DNA of 52,368 nt from the NCBI GenBank assembly GCA_021820465.1, contig JAKADP010000008.1, forward strand, positions 1 to 52,368, in the 5' to 3' direction. This document shows, in pieces, positions 27,200 to 36,107 of the stretch; within the stretch, counting starts at the first letter, position 1; every line of letters begins with the position of its first letter. The position numbers were made by a program, and so were the translations under genes. Source of the DNA: Bacillota bacterium (GTDB lineage Bacteria > Bacillota > Sulfobacillia > Sulfobacillales > JAIMBI01). The notes beneath the pieces were generated by a model. That model did not search any database, was not told the DNA's origin, and worked only from the letters and a program-made list of their open reading frames with translations.

Positions 27200-28357
27200 A
27201 TGGACACGGCAGATGTCGTGATTGTCGGCGCAGGACTGGTGGGACTTTCGACCGCCTACCACTTGGCGGAGCGAGGGATTCGCCACGTAGTGGTGCTGGA
27301 GCGGGAGCCTTCGTTTGGCCTAGGCTCTTCTGGCCACAGTGCCGGGGGCATTCGCCTGCAATTTGGACTGGCCAGCAACGTGCGCTTCTCGCAGTACGGC
27401 ATCCAGATGCTGAAGGAGTTTGACACCCGCTTCGGCGTGTCCGCGTCGTTTAACGCCTGTGGCTATTTGTTCTTGACCCGCGACCCGCGCCGCTGGTCGA
27501 TGATGCAGGAGGCGGCCGACCTGCAGCGATCGCTGGGCGTCGCAGTAGAGACCTTGGATGCCGAGGAGGTGCGGCGCCGCTTTTCGTACGTGGGGATAGA
27601 TGATTTGGCCGGGGCGACTTTTGGACCCCATGATGGCGTGGCGGATCCGTTCGCGGTCATGTACGGCTTTTCGCGGCGCGCGCGCGAGCTGGGCGTACGG
27701 ATTCTCTATGGGAGAGAGGTGACGGCGATCACCATGGAGCGGCACCGCATTACGGGGGTGGACACCCGTGGTGGCCCGATCGCGAGCCCGATCGTCGTGA
27801 ATGCGGCAGGTCCCTATGCGCGTGTGGTGGGCCGCATGGCTGGCGTTGAGGTGCCCGTGGATCCGTACCGCCGTGCCGTCTACGTCACAGCGCCGACCGA
27901 GGCGCTGCCGCGCCGCATGCCGATGACGCTCGATTTCGACACGACATCCTACGTTCGGCGCGAGGGCGAGTCCCTGCTGCTCGGGATGTCCGATCCCACC
28001 GAGCCGTCCGGTTTCGATTGCGCGCTCGACGAAGCATCCCTCATTCGGCTGATCGAGGCGGTTACGGGGTGGGTGCCTGAACTTCAACACACGTCGCTGA
28101 TGCGCGGATGGGCCGGGCTGTACGAGATTACTCCCGACGACAATCCCGTCATCGATGGAGCGGCGACCGCGGGCCAGCCGATGCCCGAAGGGTTTTACAT
28201 CGCCGCGGGGTTTAGCGGCCATGGGTTCCAACACGCCCCGGCAGCAGGGCGGGCCCTAGCCGAGTTGATCGCCGGCCAAGTGCCGTTCGTGGACCTGTCG
28301 CCATTTCGGTGGGCTCGGTTTCATGACGCGCTGCGGTCCGAGCCGTTCGTGATTTGA
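27200..28357 (+). CDS. FAD-dependent oxidoreductase (sarcosine oxidase beta / DadA type)
   Basis: 385 residues from the ATG at 27200, which follows GGAGG by 6 bases; the frame is open further upstream into the PBP gene but only by chance. The FAD motif is DVVIVGAGLVGLSTAYHLAE, followed by SSGHSAGGIRLQFG and, near the C-terminus, MRGWAGLYEITPDDNPVIDG and AGFSGHGFQHAPAAG. These are typical of secondary and tertiary amine oxidising enzymes such as sarcosine oxidase beta, dimethylglycine dehydrogenase and proline dehydrogenase of the DAO fold. No partner subunits are adjacent. It has a DAO fold like the operon subunit at 20486 but with different FAD-site sequences, so it is a separate enzyme rather than a duplicate. 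Confidence 0.88.
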   Translation: MDTADVVIVGAGLVGLSTAYHLAERGIRHVVVLEREPSFGLGSSGHSAGGIRLQFGLASNVRFSQYGIQMLKEFDTRFGVSASFNACGYLFLTRDPRRWSMMQEAADLQRSLGVAVETLDAEEVRRRFSYVGIDDLAGATFGPHDGVADPFAVMYGFSRRARELGVRILYGREVTAITMERHRITGVDTRGGPIASPIVVNAAGPYARVVGRMAGVEVPVDPYRRAVYVTAPTEALPRRMPMTLDFDTTSYVRREGESLLLGMSDPTEPSGFDCALDEASLIRLIEAVTGWVPELQHTSLMRGWAGLYEITPDDNPVIDGAATAGQPMPEGFYIAAGFSGHGFQHAPAAGRALAELIAGQVPFVDLSPFRWARFHDALRSEPFVI

Positions 28358-28583
28358 TGGGCCGCTTGGGGCGCAGGGCGCGGATGTCCCCGGGGCCCCG
28401 ACGCGAAAACTTCACGCGCCGCCGCTCGTGGGGCGGGGCAGGTGCCGCATGCGGCACGGCGACCCGGATGGGCGTGCCCCTGAGCCGGTGCCCGGCGCTG
28501 CACCTTCACGCATCCGCGCGACGACAGGGCCAAGATGACAGGCGCCGCGGCGGGCGCCCGCAGGCACTGCGACCCCGTTGCCG

Positions 28584-29402
28584 TCAGTGGGCGGCGGGAT
28601 CGGAGGGCGGCGCGGTGAGCATGTATCCCACGCCGCGGACGGTCGCGATGGCGACGCGGGGGGCCCCCGGCGCCAGCTTCCGGCGCAGATACCCGATGTA
28701 GACATCGACCGTCGCGGGGGACGCCGGGGCGTCATAGCCCCACACCGCGTCCAGCGCCATGGGCCGGGTGACGGCCCGGTCGTGGTTGGCCGCCAGATAG
28801 TGCAGGAGGTCAAACTCGCGCAGGGTGAACGGGATGGGCACCTCGTCGAGACGCACCTCGCGCCGTGCGACGGAGACCGCGAGGGGTCCGACGCGCAGCC
28901 AGTCATCGGGGTTGGGATTGACGTGGGCCGGGGGCGGCCGCCGCCGCATGAGCGCCCTCAGCTCCGCGAGCAACTCCGGCCACGCCACCGGTATGCCGAG
29001 TACGCCGTCGGCACCTCCGTTCAGCACGTTCGCCCGATCGCCGGCTGTGTGCTGGGGCGAGGCGAGCACAAGCAGTGGGCGGCGGGAGACCGTGGCCAGC
29101 GCCCGGCAGCGCCCCGCCGCATCGGCCGGAGGGCCGTCCGCTTGGTCCCACACGATGATGTCGAAGGCCGGCGGGCCCAGGCCGGGGGCGCCCAGTGCCC
29201 GGATGCCTTCGCGCACGGTGCGGTACCGCACCACCTCCCAGCCACCGTCGCGCAGGCCCTGCATGAGGGGCTTGGCGCTGGCGGCGGCCGGCGACACCAG
29301 CAGCACGCGGCCGCCGTCAGGCTCACCGTCAAGCGCCGGCGGCGGTCCCACGGGGAGCTCCGGGCCTGCGGAGCGGTCGGCACGGCCCTCACACGGCTTC
29401 AT
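28584..29402 (-). CDS. OmpR-type response regulator with a degenerate receiver
   Basis: 272 residues. The C-terminal winged helix is standard (LRVGPLAVSVARREVRLDE, FTLREFDLLHYLAAN, DVYIGYLRRKL, TVRGVGYML). The N-terminal receiver fold is recognisable but altered: where the first strand should be followed by acidic residues it reads RVLLVSPAAA; the phospho-acceptor strand reads DIIVWDQADG with one Asp kept; and the conserved lysine of the KP motif is replaced (LGIPVAWPELLAEL). It may be controlled without classical phosphorylation. No histidine kinase is adjacent. Its start overlaps the end of the transporter ATPase gene by 14 bases, so it is the last gene of the ABC operon and may regulate it. 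Confidence 0.9.
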   Translation of the reverse strand: MKPCEGRADRSAGPELPVGPPPALDGEPDGGRVLLVSPAAASAKPLMQGLRDGGWEVVRYRTVREGIRALGAPGLGPPAFDIIVWDQADGPPADAAGRCRALATVSRRPLLVLASPQHTAGDRANVLNGGADGVLGIPVAWPELLAELRALMRRRPPPAHVNPNPDDWLRVGPLAVSVARREVRLDEVPIPFTLREFDLLHYLAANHDRAVTRPMALDAVWGYDAPASPATVDVYIGYLRRKLAPGAPRVAIATVRGVGYMLTAPPSDPAAH

Positions 29403-30495
29403 AGGCCACCTGGCTTACCGAATCAAACACGTGCAGCCGCCGGGGATCGAACGAGACCCAGATCGGGATGTTGCCGTTGGGCCAGCGGTCCGGCGTGCGT
29501 GCGACGAGCGTCAGGTCGGGGTCGAGGTCCAGGTGCACCAGGGTCTCGTGCCCCATGGGCTCGACGAGGCGAATGCGCGCCTTCAGGCTTGGGGTGGCCG
29601 GATCGGGTGCCCCGGACATCCGCAGGTGTTCGGGCCGCACGCCTAAGGTCGCGCCATGGTGGCCGGAGGACGCGGCGGCCCGCATCCACGGCAGACCGGG
29701 CGGGAGCGGCAGGCGCTGCGCGCCGATCACGGCTGCGAGTTGGCCGTCCGCGCGCGTCCACAGCACCGGAAGCATGTTCATGCCCGGGGTGCCGATGAAG
29801 GTGGCGACGAACTGATTTGCCGGGTGATCGTAGATGGCCTCGGGGGTGTCCACCTGCTGAATGACCCCACCGCTCATCACGACAATGCGGGTGGCCAGCG
29901 TCATCGCCTCGGTCTGGTCGTGGGTCACGTACACCACGGTGGTGGCCAGCTGGGCGTGAAGCGCCTTTAATTGCACGCGGGTCTCCGCGCGCAGCGTGGC
30001 ATCCAGGTTGGACAGGGGCTCATCCATGAGAAATGCCTGCGGCTCTCGAACCATGGCACGGCCCAAGGCGACGCGCTGCCGCTGCCCGCCCGACAACTCG
30101 CTCGGGCGGCGATGCAGCAGAGACTCGAGACCCAGGCGCACCGCGGTGTCCTGGACGGCTCGGCGGATATTGGCGGGGGGCGTCTTGCGGAGCTTCAAGC
30201 CAAAGGCCAGGTTGTCGTACACGGTCATGTGGGGATATAGCGCATAGTTTTGAAATACCATGGCGAGGTCGCGGTCGCGGGGCTCCACATGGGTAACGTC
30301 GCGCGCTCCTAGCAGCACTCGTCCCGCCGTGGGGGCCTCGAGCCCTGCCGCCATGCGCAGGGTGGTGGTTTTTCCGCAGCCCGACGGGCCCAGCAGCACG
30401 AGAAATTCACGGTCCCGCGCGGTCAGGCGGATGTCCCGCACCGCCGCCACCGGGCCAAACCACTTGCTGACCTGATCCCACTCGATTTGAGCCAT
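29389..30495 (-). CDS. ABC transporter ATP-binding protein, UgpC/MsmK/MalK type
   Basis: 368 residues. The nucleotide-binding domain has Walker A GPSGCGKTTTLRMAAG, the Q loop MVFQNYALYPHMTVYDN, signature LSGGQRQRVALGRAMVREP, Walker B FLMDEPLSNLDATLR and the switch histidine VTHDQTEAM. The C-terminal TOBE-type regulatory domain (LGVRPEHLRM and the region after it) marks the carbohydrate-importer CUT1 group, where one ATPase may serve several permeases. The ATG has an AAGGAGG ribosome site. The gene lies downstream of surE and the two permease genes in the same operon; the region just upstream has a 12-base tandem repeat. Confidence 0.95.
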   Translation of the reverse strand: MAQIEWDQVSKWFGPVAAVRDIRLTARDREFLVLLGPSGCGKTTTLRMAAGLEAPTAGRVLLGARDVTHVEPRDRDLAMVFQNYALYPHMTVYDNLAFGLKLRKTPPANIRRAVQDTAVRLGLESLLHRRPSELSGGQRQRVALGRAMVREPQAFLMDEPLSNLDATLRAETRVQLKALHAQLATTVVYVTHDQTEAMTLATRIVVMSGGVIQQVDTPEAIYDHPANQFVATFIGTPGMNMLPVLWTRADGQLAAVIGAQRLPLPPGLPWMRAAASSGHHGATLGVRPEHLRMSGAPDPATPSLKARIRLVEPMGHETLVHLDLDPDLTLVARTPDRWPNGNIPIWVSFDPRRLHVFDSVSQVAYEAV

Positions 30496-30511
30496 GAGAG
30501 CCTCCTTCGTT

Positions 30512-30543
30512 TGATCTGCCGTGTGATCTGCCGTGTGATCTGC
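30512..30543. repeat. Nearly three copies of a 12-base repeat before the ATPase gene
   Basis: TGATCTGCCGTG is repeated twice exactly, followed by a partial third copy (TGATCTGCG). It lies in the 70-base gap between surE and the ATPase gene, starting 16 bases upstream of the ATPase start codon. It could be a regulator-binding array or a slippage product. Confidence 0.85.
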
Positions 30544-30566
30544 GGGCCTGTTCTGTGTAGCATTTG

Positions 30567-31301
30567 TCAGCGGTCGGCGTGCACGGGTGTGCGCCCATCC
30601 GCCAGGGATGGCGACCGGACGGGCAGGACGCTCACGGCGACCACGCCGGCGGCGACGGCCCCCACGTCCGTGGCCGCCCCGGCCGCCGGGCGCCGCATGG
30701 CACGCTCCATGGTGACGGTGATGGTGCCGTGGACGTCAGGTGGGCTGGCGACCGGGCGCTCTACCAGGGTGTTCCACGCGGGCGGCACCAGCGCGCGGTG
30801 GTGGCCCGGGCCGTCCGGCCAGTTCACGTTGACCACCGACCCCGCCTGATCTCGGGCCAAGGCAAGCAGCCCGGGGAGGTGGCGCCGAAAAGCCTCGGGC
30901 GGGGGCAGCGGCAGCGGGGCGGAAAGCGCCAGCGCCGGCCATCCGGCGAGAGCTGCTTCCCGCGCCGCCCCAACGGTGGCCGACCGGTAAATCGAAGGCC
31001 CAAGATTGGACCCGAGGTTGATGCCGGCCACCACAAGGTCAGGCACCGTGCCCAACAGCGCGGCGGCGATGCGCACGCAGTCGGCGGGCGAGCCGTCGAC
31101 GGCCCATGCGGAGGCGGTCGTCCAGCCCCAAGCCGGCACCGCATGGAGCACGCCGGTCATGCTGATGCTCTGGCTCTGGCCCGACCAGTCCCGCTGCGGC
31201 GCCACCACGTGGACGCGGTGTCCCAGGCCGCTCAGCAGGCCGCCCACCAGCCGCAGCCCCGGGGACGCGATGCTGTCGTCGTTGGTCAGTAAGATGTGCA
31301 T
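30567..31301 (-). CDS. surE: 5'/3'-nucleotidase SurE
   Basis: 244 residues from the ATG that gives the invariant start MHILLTNDDSIASPGLRLV; 16 extra codons upstream are not family-like. SurE is a metal-dependent phosphatase that hydrolyses nucleoside 5'- and 3'-monophosphates and short polyphosphates. The metal-site residues are visible: paired Asp in TNDD, Ser in APQRDWSGQSQSIS and Asn in VVAGINLGSNLGPSIYRSAT. Typical further blocks are DGSPADCVRIAAALLG and VVNVNWPDGP. Its place inside an ABC import operon, between the second permease and the ATPase, is unusual and hints at a phosphorylated substrate. Confidence 0.93.
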   Translation of the reverse strand: MHILLTNDDSIASPGLRLVGGLLSGLGHRVHVVAPQRDWSGQSQSISMTGVLHAVPAWGWTTASAWAVDGSPADCVRIAAALLGTVPDLVVAGINLGSNLGPSIYRSATVGAAREAALAGWPALALSAPLPLPPPEAFRRHLPGLLALARDQAGSVVNVNWPDGPGHHRALVPPAWNTLVERPVASPPDVHGTITVTMERAMRRPAAGAATDVGAVAAGVVAVSVLPVRSPSLADGRTPVHADR

Positions 31302-31335
31302 CGTGCGCCCACTTTCTTGGCGAAGGGGGACCGCC

Positions 31336-32181
31336 CTAAACCTCGGCACGGCCCGCCACCGACGAAATGAGATGCCGCTGGGTCAGGAGAAACACCACGA
31401 AGATGGGTGCCAGCGTGAGCAGGGACGCCGCGGCCAGCTGGCGCCAGTGGCTGCCGTCGAAGCCCTGCAGATACGAGAGCGCCACCTCGACCGGACGCGC
31501 CCCGTTGCCCTGCGTGATGATGAGGGGCCACTGGAACTGGCTCCACTGCGCGACGAACGTGAGCAGCGTGACCGTCATGACGACCGGCCGGGCCAGGGGG
31601 ACCGCGATGTGGCGCAGGTACTGCCACCACCGCGCGCCGTCCATGCGGCAAGCATCCCAGAGCTCGGCCGGCAGGGTCTTGAAGAATTGGCGAAACAGGA
31701 AGACGGCCAGCACGTTGGCCCCGAACGGGACCACCTGGCCGGCCAGCGAGTTCAGCAGGTGGAGGTGATAGGCGATGACGTAGTTGGGGATCAGGATAGC
31801 TTCCGGGGGCACCATCAGCGCCGCCAGCATCACCCCCATAACCACCTCGCGGCCGCGGAACGGCACCTCGGCGAGGGCGTACCCCGCTAGGACCCCGGTC
31901 ACCAGCACCGCCGCCATGGTGGCTCCCGTGATAACGACCGAGTGCGCGAAGTACAGGCCCCACGGCGCCAGCGCAAACACCCGCGCCCAGCTGATGAAGT
32001 CCCATGACGGCACCAAGTCCGGCGGCATGGTGAACACCTGGGCCCGGGTGGCGACCGACAGGACCACCGCCCAGTAGAACGGCAGCAGAAACGCTGCGGC
32101 CACCACCGCCATGAGGGCGGCGCGGGCCCATCGGCGCCCCAGCCGATTGGAGGGACGAGCTGCGGGGTTGGTCATGTCCAT
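31336..32181 (-). CDS. ABC transporter permease, MalG/UgpE type
   Basis: 281 residues. The ATG at 32181 is chosen because AAAGGAG lies 9 bases upstream; the open frame upstream overlaps the other permease and is spurious. Six membrane segments are expected (ALMAVVAAAFLLPFYWAVVL is the first). The coupling motif that contacts the ATPase is present as the EAA-type loop LWDACRMDGARWWQYLRHIA. It ends LTQRHLISSVAGRAEV, a usual end for this group (RYFVRGLTxGAVK-like). It forms the importer channel together with the permease encoded just upstream. Confidence 0.93.
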   Translation of the reverse strand: MDMTNPAARPSNRLGRRWARAALMAVVAAAFLLPFYWAVVLSVATRAQVFTMPPDLVPSWDFISWARVFALAPWGLYFAHSVVITGATMAAVLVTGVLAGYALAEVPFRGREVVMGVMLAALMVPPEAILIPNYVIAYHLHLLNSLAGQVVPFGANVLAVFLFRQFFKTLPAELWDACRMDGARWWQYLRHIAVPLARPVVMTVTLLTFVAQWSQFQWPLIITQGNGARPVEVALSYLQGFDGSHWRQLAAASLLTLAPIFVVFLLTQRHLISSVAGRAEV

Positions 32182-32204
32182 GAGCACTCCTTTCGCGGCG
32201 GGCT

Positions 32205-33176
32205 TCACCGATAGAAGGTGCGCCGCTCGCCGATTTGCTTTTGGGCGAGCGCCACCCCCAGCATCACCAAGAACAGGACCACGCCCACCGCCGCGCCGTA
32301 CCCGTAGTGGAAGTACACGAACGCCGATTTGTAGAGATAAATCGCGGTGGTGGTAGTGGAGTTGAGCGGGCCTCCGCCGCCCCCGAACTGCCCCCCGGTC
32401 ATCTGGTAGATGGACCCGAAGGTTTGCATGGCCTGGATGGTCCCCAGGATGACGGCCAGCAGCATGACCGGCGACAAGTGCGGCCGGATCACATGCCAAA
32501 AGGTCTCGGCCGCGCTGGCGCCGTCCATCCAGGCCGCTTCGACGACGGCCTGTGGCACGGTGCTGAGGGCTGCGAGAAACAAGATGACCATGAAGCCGAC
32601 GTTGTGCCACAGGTTGTTGATCATCACGGCGGGCAGCGCCCACGTGGTGCTGGTCAGCCAGCCCAGCGCGGGCAGGTGGAGCGCGGTGAGCACCGCATTG
32701 GCCAGTCCGAACTGGGGATTGAAGATAAAGATCCAGATGATCGAGGTGGCGATGGCGGGCGTGATGTACGGCAGGAATACCGCAGAGCGGGTGAAGGTTT
32801 CCCACAGGGTGAGGCGCGGGCCGCGGCCCTTCAACAGCCACGCCAAGCCGAGACCCAGGGCAATCGACAGGGGTACCATCATCCCCACGTAGTACGCCGT
32901 CACGGTGAGAGACTGCAGGAAGCCAGAGATGGGGTTCATGAGCTGGGCATAGTGGTGCAGCCCCACCCACTGCGACGCCCCAAACCCTGCCAGGTTCCAG
33001 TGGAAGAGACTCATCGCGGCGACCAGTCCGGCCGGGAGGTACGTGAATACCGCTAAAAACGCGAGCGCGGGGAGCACCAGCGCCCAGCCCAGAGGGACAG
33101 GGCGCCGTCGAGCGTGCGCCTGCGGGACAGCGGCAAGCGGCCGCGCACTGGGCGGTGACGGGATGGGCTCCAGCAT
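32205..33176 (-). CDS. ABC transporter permease, MalF/UgpA type
   Basis: 323 residues. Start: the ATG at 33176 lies 8 bases from AAGGAGG, while a TTG two codons upstream is only 2 bases away. A cytoplasmic N-terminus is followed by ALVLPALAFLAVFTYLPAGL and five more membrane segments. The EAA-type loop VVEAAWMDGASAAETFWHVI is present. The last segment leads into LAQKQIGERRTFYR. First of the two CUT1-type permeases, translated between the binding protein and the second permease. Confidence 0.93.
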   Translation of the reverse strand: MLEPIPSPPSARPLAAVPQAHARRRPVPLGWALVLPALAFLAVFTYLPAGLVAAMSLFHWNLAGFGASQWVGLHHYAQLMNPISGFLQSLTVTAYYVGMMVPLSIALGLGLAWLLKGRGPRLTLWETFTRSAVFLPYITPAIATSIIWIFIFNPQFGLANAVLTALHLPALGWLTSTTWALPAVMINNLWHNVGFMVILFLAALSTVPQAVVEAAWMDGASAAETFWHVIRPHLSPVMLLAVILGTIQAMQTFGSIYQMTGGQFGGGGGPLNSTTTTAIYLYKSAFVYFHYGYGAAVGVVLFLVMLGVALAQKQIGERRTFYR

Positions 33177-33209
33177 CAGCAAGGCCTCCTTTCGGTGCCG
33201 TGGGTGTCA

Positions 33210-34535
33210 CTACTGCGCGGCGCTGCCGGACAGGTAGGCGAGCGATTGGGACTCCATGGTGGCCAAGGCCGCAGACACCGACTCCTTGCCCGCGATGGCC
33301 GCCTGGACCTGGTCCTGGATGACCGTGTCCACCTCGGTCTGCGCCGGGCCGATGATCTTGTGGATCACGTGTCCGCCTTCAAGTTCCTGAATGGCCACGC
33401 GCGTGCCGGCGTACGGCCCTGGGTCGGCCGTGTACTGGGGGCCGGCCATCTGTTGGACCGCCGCCACGTCGGACTGGCTTATCGGAGGTTCGCCACCCAC
33501 CGTGGACCAGATAGCCTGCTGAGGCGGTGCGTCGAAGTACTTGATGAACGACCACGCTGCCTGTTGCTGGGCGGGGGTGGCCTGCTTGAAGATCGCGAAC
33601 GACAGGCCCTGGTACAGCACGAAGCTCTTGCCGGTGGTCCCGGGCGGCGGCGCGAAGACCCCCACGGGGAACTTGCCCCCCACGTCCTCGCGGACCATCT
33701 CGTAGCCATCTGCCGTGTTTTCCAGGATGCCGAGCTTGCCGGCGGCAAAGTCTTCGAAGCTGGTGTTGTAGGACAAAACCTTGGTGTACGGGGCGTTGTC
33801 GCGGGCGCGCAGCTGCTGAATCGTGGCCGCCATGGCCGGCGTGTTCAGGGCAAGGTGGCCGCCGTGAAAGTACGTGCCGCCGTTGGAGTAGAAAAGCGGC
33901 AGCCAGTCATTGTGGTCCAGCCGAGCTCCGAGGCCTATGGCCCCGGTTTTCGCCTGCAGCACCGCCGCATCGTGCTGCAGCTGGGTCCATGTCGTCGGCG
34001 TTGCCGACAGGCCGGCCTTCTTCCACAGAGTGGCGTTGTAGAAGAACTCGGCCACTTTGACGTCGACCGGGAAGAGGTACTGCTGGTGGTTGGGCGTCTG
34101 CTCGGCAGCCCACACGGCCGGCCAGATGCCCTTGAGCTGGCTGGAGGGGAATCCATGGGGGCCGTCGATGAACCCACGCAGGTTGACGAGGGCGCCGGCC
34201 GTCTCATAGCCGTATTGCGGCGCGTGGCCAATCTCGGCCATGACGGGCGGGTCGCCAGCCTGCACGGCTGCGAGCGCCTTGGCGGACGCCGGCGTCACGG
34301 TCACCTGCACACGGACACTCGGGTGCGTGCGGTTGAACGCGGCGACAATGCGCGCGAGGGCGTGGCCCTGCTGATTTGTGGCACTGTGCGACTCCCAAAA
34401 GGTGACGACCGTCGGTCCGGCCGCACGGGAGGGCGAGGCGGTGGCAGAGGGCGTCGACGCCCCGCACCCTACGGCAGCGGCCATCAGGCCGCCGGCGGCG
34501 CTAACGTGGAGGATTCGGGTCCACGCGGTCTTCAT
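33210..34535 (-). CDS. Extracellular solute-binding lipoprotein (UgpB-like, family 1)
   Basis: 441 residues. The lipoprotein signal MKTAWTRILHVSAAGG ends in a lipobox with Cys at residue 24 (AAAVGCGAS), followed by a Ser/Ala/Pro-rich linker. The mature part shows the family 1 pattern VVTFWESHSATNQQGHALAR, FNRTHPSVRVQV, WPAVWAAEQTPNHQQYLFPV, EFFYNATLWKKAGL and QAAWSFIKYF. Members bind sugars or glycerol 3-phosphate-type ligands; WESH and FFYN resemble UgpB, but specificity cannot be fixed from sequence. The ATG at 34535 lies behind AAGGAGGC. It is the first gene of the ABC operon; upstream, 34536-34819 holds no gene. Confidence 0.93.
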   Translation of the reverse strand: MKTAWTRILHVSAAGGLMAAAVGCGASTPSATASPSRAAGPTVVTFWESHSATNQQGHALARIVAAFNRTHPSVRVQVTVTPASAKALAAVQAGDPPVMAEIGHAPQYGYETAGALVNLRGFIDGPHGFPSSQLKGIWPAVWAAEQTPNHQQYLFPVDVKVAEFFYNATLWKKAGLSATPTTWTQLQHDAAVLQAKTGAIGLGARLDHNDWLPLFYSNGGTYFHGGHLALNTPAMAATIQQLRARDNAPYTKVLSYNTSFEDFAAGKLGILENTADGYEMVREDVGGKFPVGVFAPPPGTTGKSFVLYQGLSFAIFKQATPAQQQAAWSFIKYFDAPPQQAIWSTVGGEPPISQSDVAAVQQMAGPQYTADPGPYAGTRVAIQELEGGHVIHKIIGPAQTEVDTVIQDQVQAAIAGKESVSAALATMESQSLAYLSGSAAQ

Positions 34536-34819
34536 GAGGGGCCTCCTTCTACTCAGCGGCGTACGCCACTGCGCTGTTGGGCTCCGATGCTTGGTCCCCG
34601 ACGGCACGGGGACCGATCCCAGTACACGGCCGCTGCCTAAGATCATGGCGAGGCAATAGGGATCGCCGCGTTACGGCCCGGTAAAGGTTTCATGGAGCCG
34701 TCCGGATAGGGCGACAGGGCTCGGCAGTCGTGCCGGGCGCAAGAATGTGGGAACATCAGGCGAGAGAGTCAGAGCGATGCTGGGCAGCCGCCGCAAGGCG
34801 GGCGGGGATAGGAGGGGTC

Positions 34820-35692
34820 ATGCGGTTCTTGGTGGCGGGCGCCAGCGGCTACATCGGAACCGCCGTGCAGCGGCGGCTGCTGGCGATGGGCCATCAAGTG
34901 CACGCGGTGTCGCGGAGCGGGCGGGGGGTGTCGGGGGCGCAGGGAATCGCCCTCGATCTGCTGGACGGCGGCTGGGAGCGGCTCGTGCACGGGATGGACG
35001 GGGTGCTGAACCTGGTGGGCGTCCTGCGGGAAGACCCGTCAGCGGGCGTGACGTATCAGCGAGTGCATGTCGACGGAGCGCGGCGGCTGGCGGAGGCTGC
35101 GGCATCGGCGCGGGTGCCTCGCTTCGTGCAGCTGTCGTCGCTGGGGGCGGCCGGGTCGCGCCCCGGCCGCTACCTGGGCAGCAAGCGGCGGGCCGAGGCG
35201 GCGGTCCAGGCGGCCTGGCCCCCAGCCGTGGTGGTGCGGTCCTCGATGGTATTTGGCCCGGGGGCGGCGTTTGTGGAAGGGCTGGGCCGCCTGGCACGGC
35301 TGCCGGTGGTGCCGGTGCCGGGGGACGGCCAGACCCCCTTCGATCCGGTCGCGCGCGAGGACCTGGCCGCCGTGCTGGCGGGGGTGCTGGCGGACGGCTT
35401 GGAGGATGCGGACCCGATGGCGGGGAGGGTGCTTGGCGTAGGCGGGCCGCGGCGCGTCACGCTGGACGACCTCATCGACTGGGCGGGCCGCACCGCGGGC
35501 CGGCGCGAGGTCGTGCCTAAAGTGCACGTGCCGGTGGCGCTGGTCCATCGTGTGGCAGCACTGGGGGACGTGTGGGGTGGCCTGCCCATGAACCGCGCCG
35601 TTCTGGCCCTGCTGACCACGCCCAGCGTGACGGACGACCGGCGGTGGCATCGCTGGGTGCCGCACCCACAGCCTGTGGGCGCAGAGGCTTGA
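34820..35692 (+). CDS. NAD(P)-binding epimerase-like protein (NDUFA9/NmrA-like)
   Basis: 290 residues. The start MRFLVAGASGYIGTAVQRRL holds the GxxGxxG dinucleotide motif, and the ATG follows AGGAGGG. QRVHVDGARRLAEAA, VQLSSLGAAGSRPGRYLGSK (Tyr and Lys spaced YLGSK) and VVVRSSMVFGPGAAFVEGL are typical of the atypical short-chain dehydrogenases that include the NDUFA9 complex I subunit and quinone-reductase-like proteins. No complex I genes are near, so the substrate is unknown. A VOC-family gene follows after 34 bases. Confidence 0.85.
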   Translation: MRFLVAGASGYIGTAVQRRLLAMGHQVHAVSRSGRGVSGAQGIALDLLDGGWERLVHGMDGVLNLVGVLREDPSAGVTYQRVHVDGARRLAEAAASARVPRFVQLSSLGAAGSRPGRYLGSKRRAEAAVQAAWPPAVVVRSSMVFGPGAAFVEGLGRLARLPVVPVPGDGQTPFDPVAREDLAAVLAGVLADGLEDADPMAGRVLGVGGPRRVTLDDLIDWAGRTAGRREVVPKVHVPVALVHRVAALGDVWGGLPMNRAVLALLTTPSVTDDRRWHRWVPHPQPVGAEA

Positions 35693-35726
35693 TGCCTGGA
35701 TCCTGAGAGAGATGGGGGAGGACAGC

Positions 35727-36107
35727 ATGAGGGCGGTGGCATTGGATCACGTGGTGTTGGAAGTGGCTGACGTCGACCGGTCGCTGGAGTTTTACGTGAA
35801 TGTGCTGGGGCTCGCGCCGGAGCGCGTGGCGGAGTTCCAGGCGGGAGCCGCGGGGTTTCCCTCCGTGCGCGCGGGCTCCGTGCTGATCGACCTGTTTCCC
35901 CGGGAGCGTCCAGCCCCAGGCCCCAACCATCTCTGCGTGGAGGTGGACGTGGCCGCGGATGCGATGACAGCGGAGCTGGACCAGCATGAGGTGCCACACG
36001 GCGAGGCGCAGCGGCGCTGGGGAGCACGGGGGGAGGGATGGTCGGTGTACGTGCATGATCCCGACGGCCACCAAGTGGAGGTGCGGACATATCGGGAGCG
36101 GGGATGA
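35727..36107 (+). CDS. VOC-superfamily (glyoxalase/dioxygenase fold) protein
   Basis: 126 residues, one VOC module pair. The metal-ligand positions are present: His in LDHVVLEVADVDRSLEFY, His in PNHLCVEVDV and Glu in GHQVEVRTYRE, with VYVHDPDGHQ before it. The fold is used by glyoxalases, dioxygenases and resistance proteins, and the reaction cannot be assigned. The ATG at 35727 lies behind GGGGGAGGA. It is probably co-transcribed with the epimerase-like gene upstream. Confidence 0.88.
   Translation: MRAVALDHVVLEVADVDRSLEFYVNVLGLAPERVAEFQAGAAGFPSVRAGSVLIDLFPRERPAPGPNHLCVEVDVAADAMTAELDQHEVPHGEAQRRWGARGEGWSVYVHDPDGHQVEVRTYRERG

Noticed and set aside
32182-33210. Long N-terminal extension of the second permease frame
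   Set aside because: It overlaps the first permease in another phase; a good ribosome site marks the true start at 32181.
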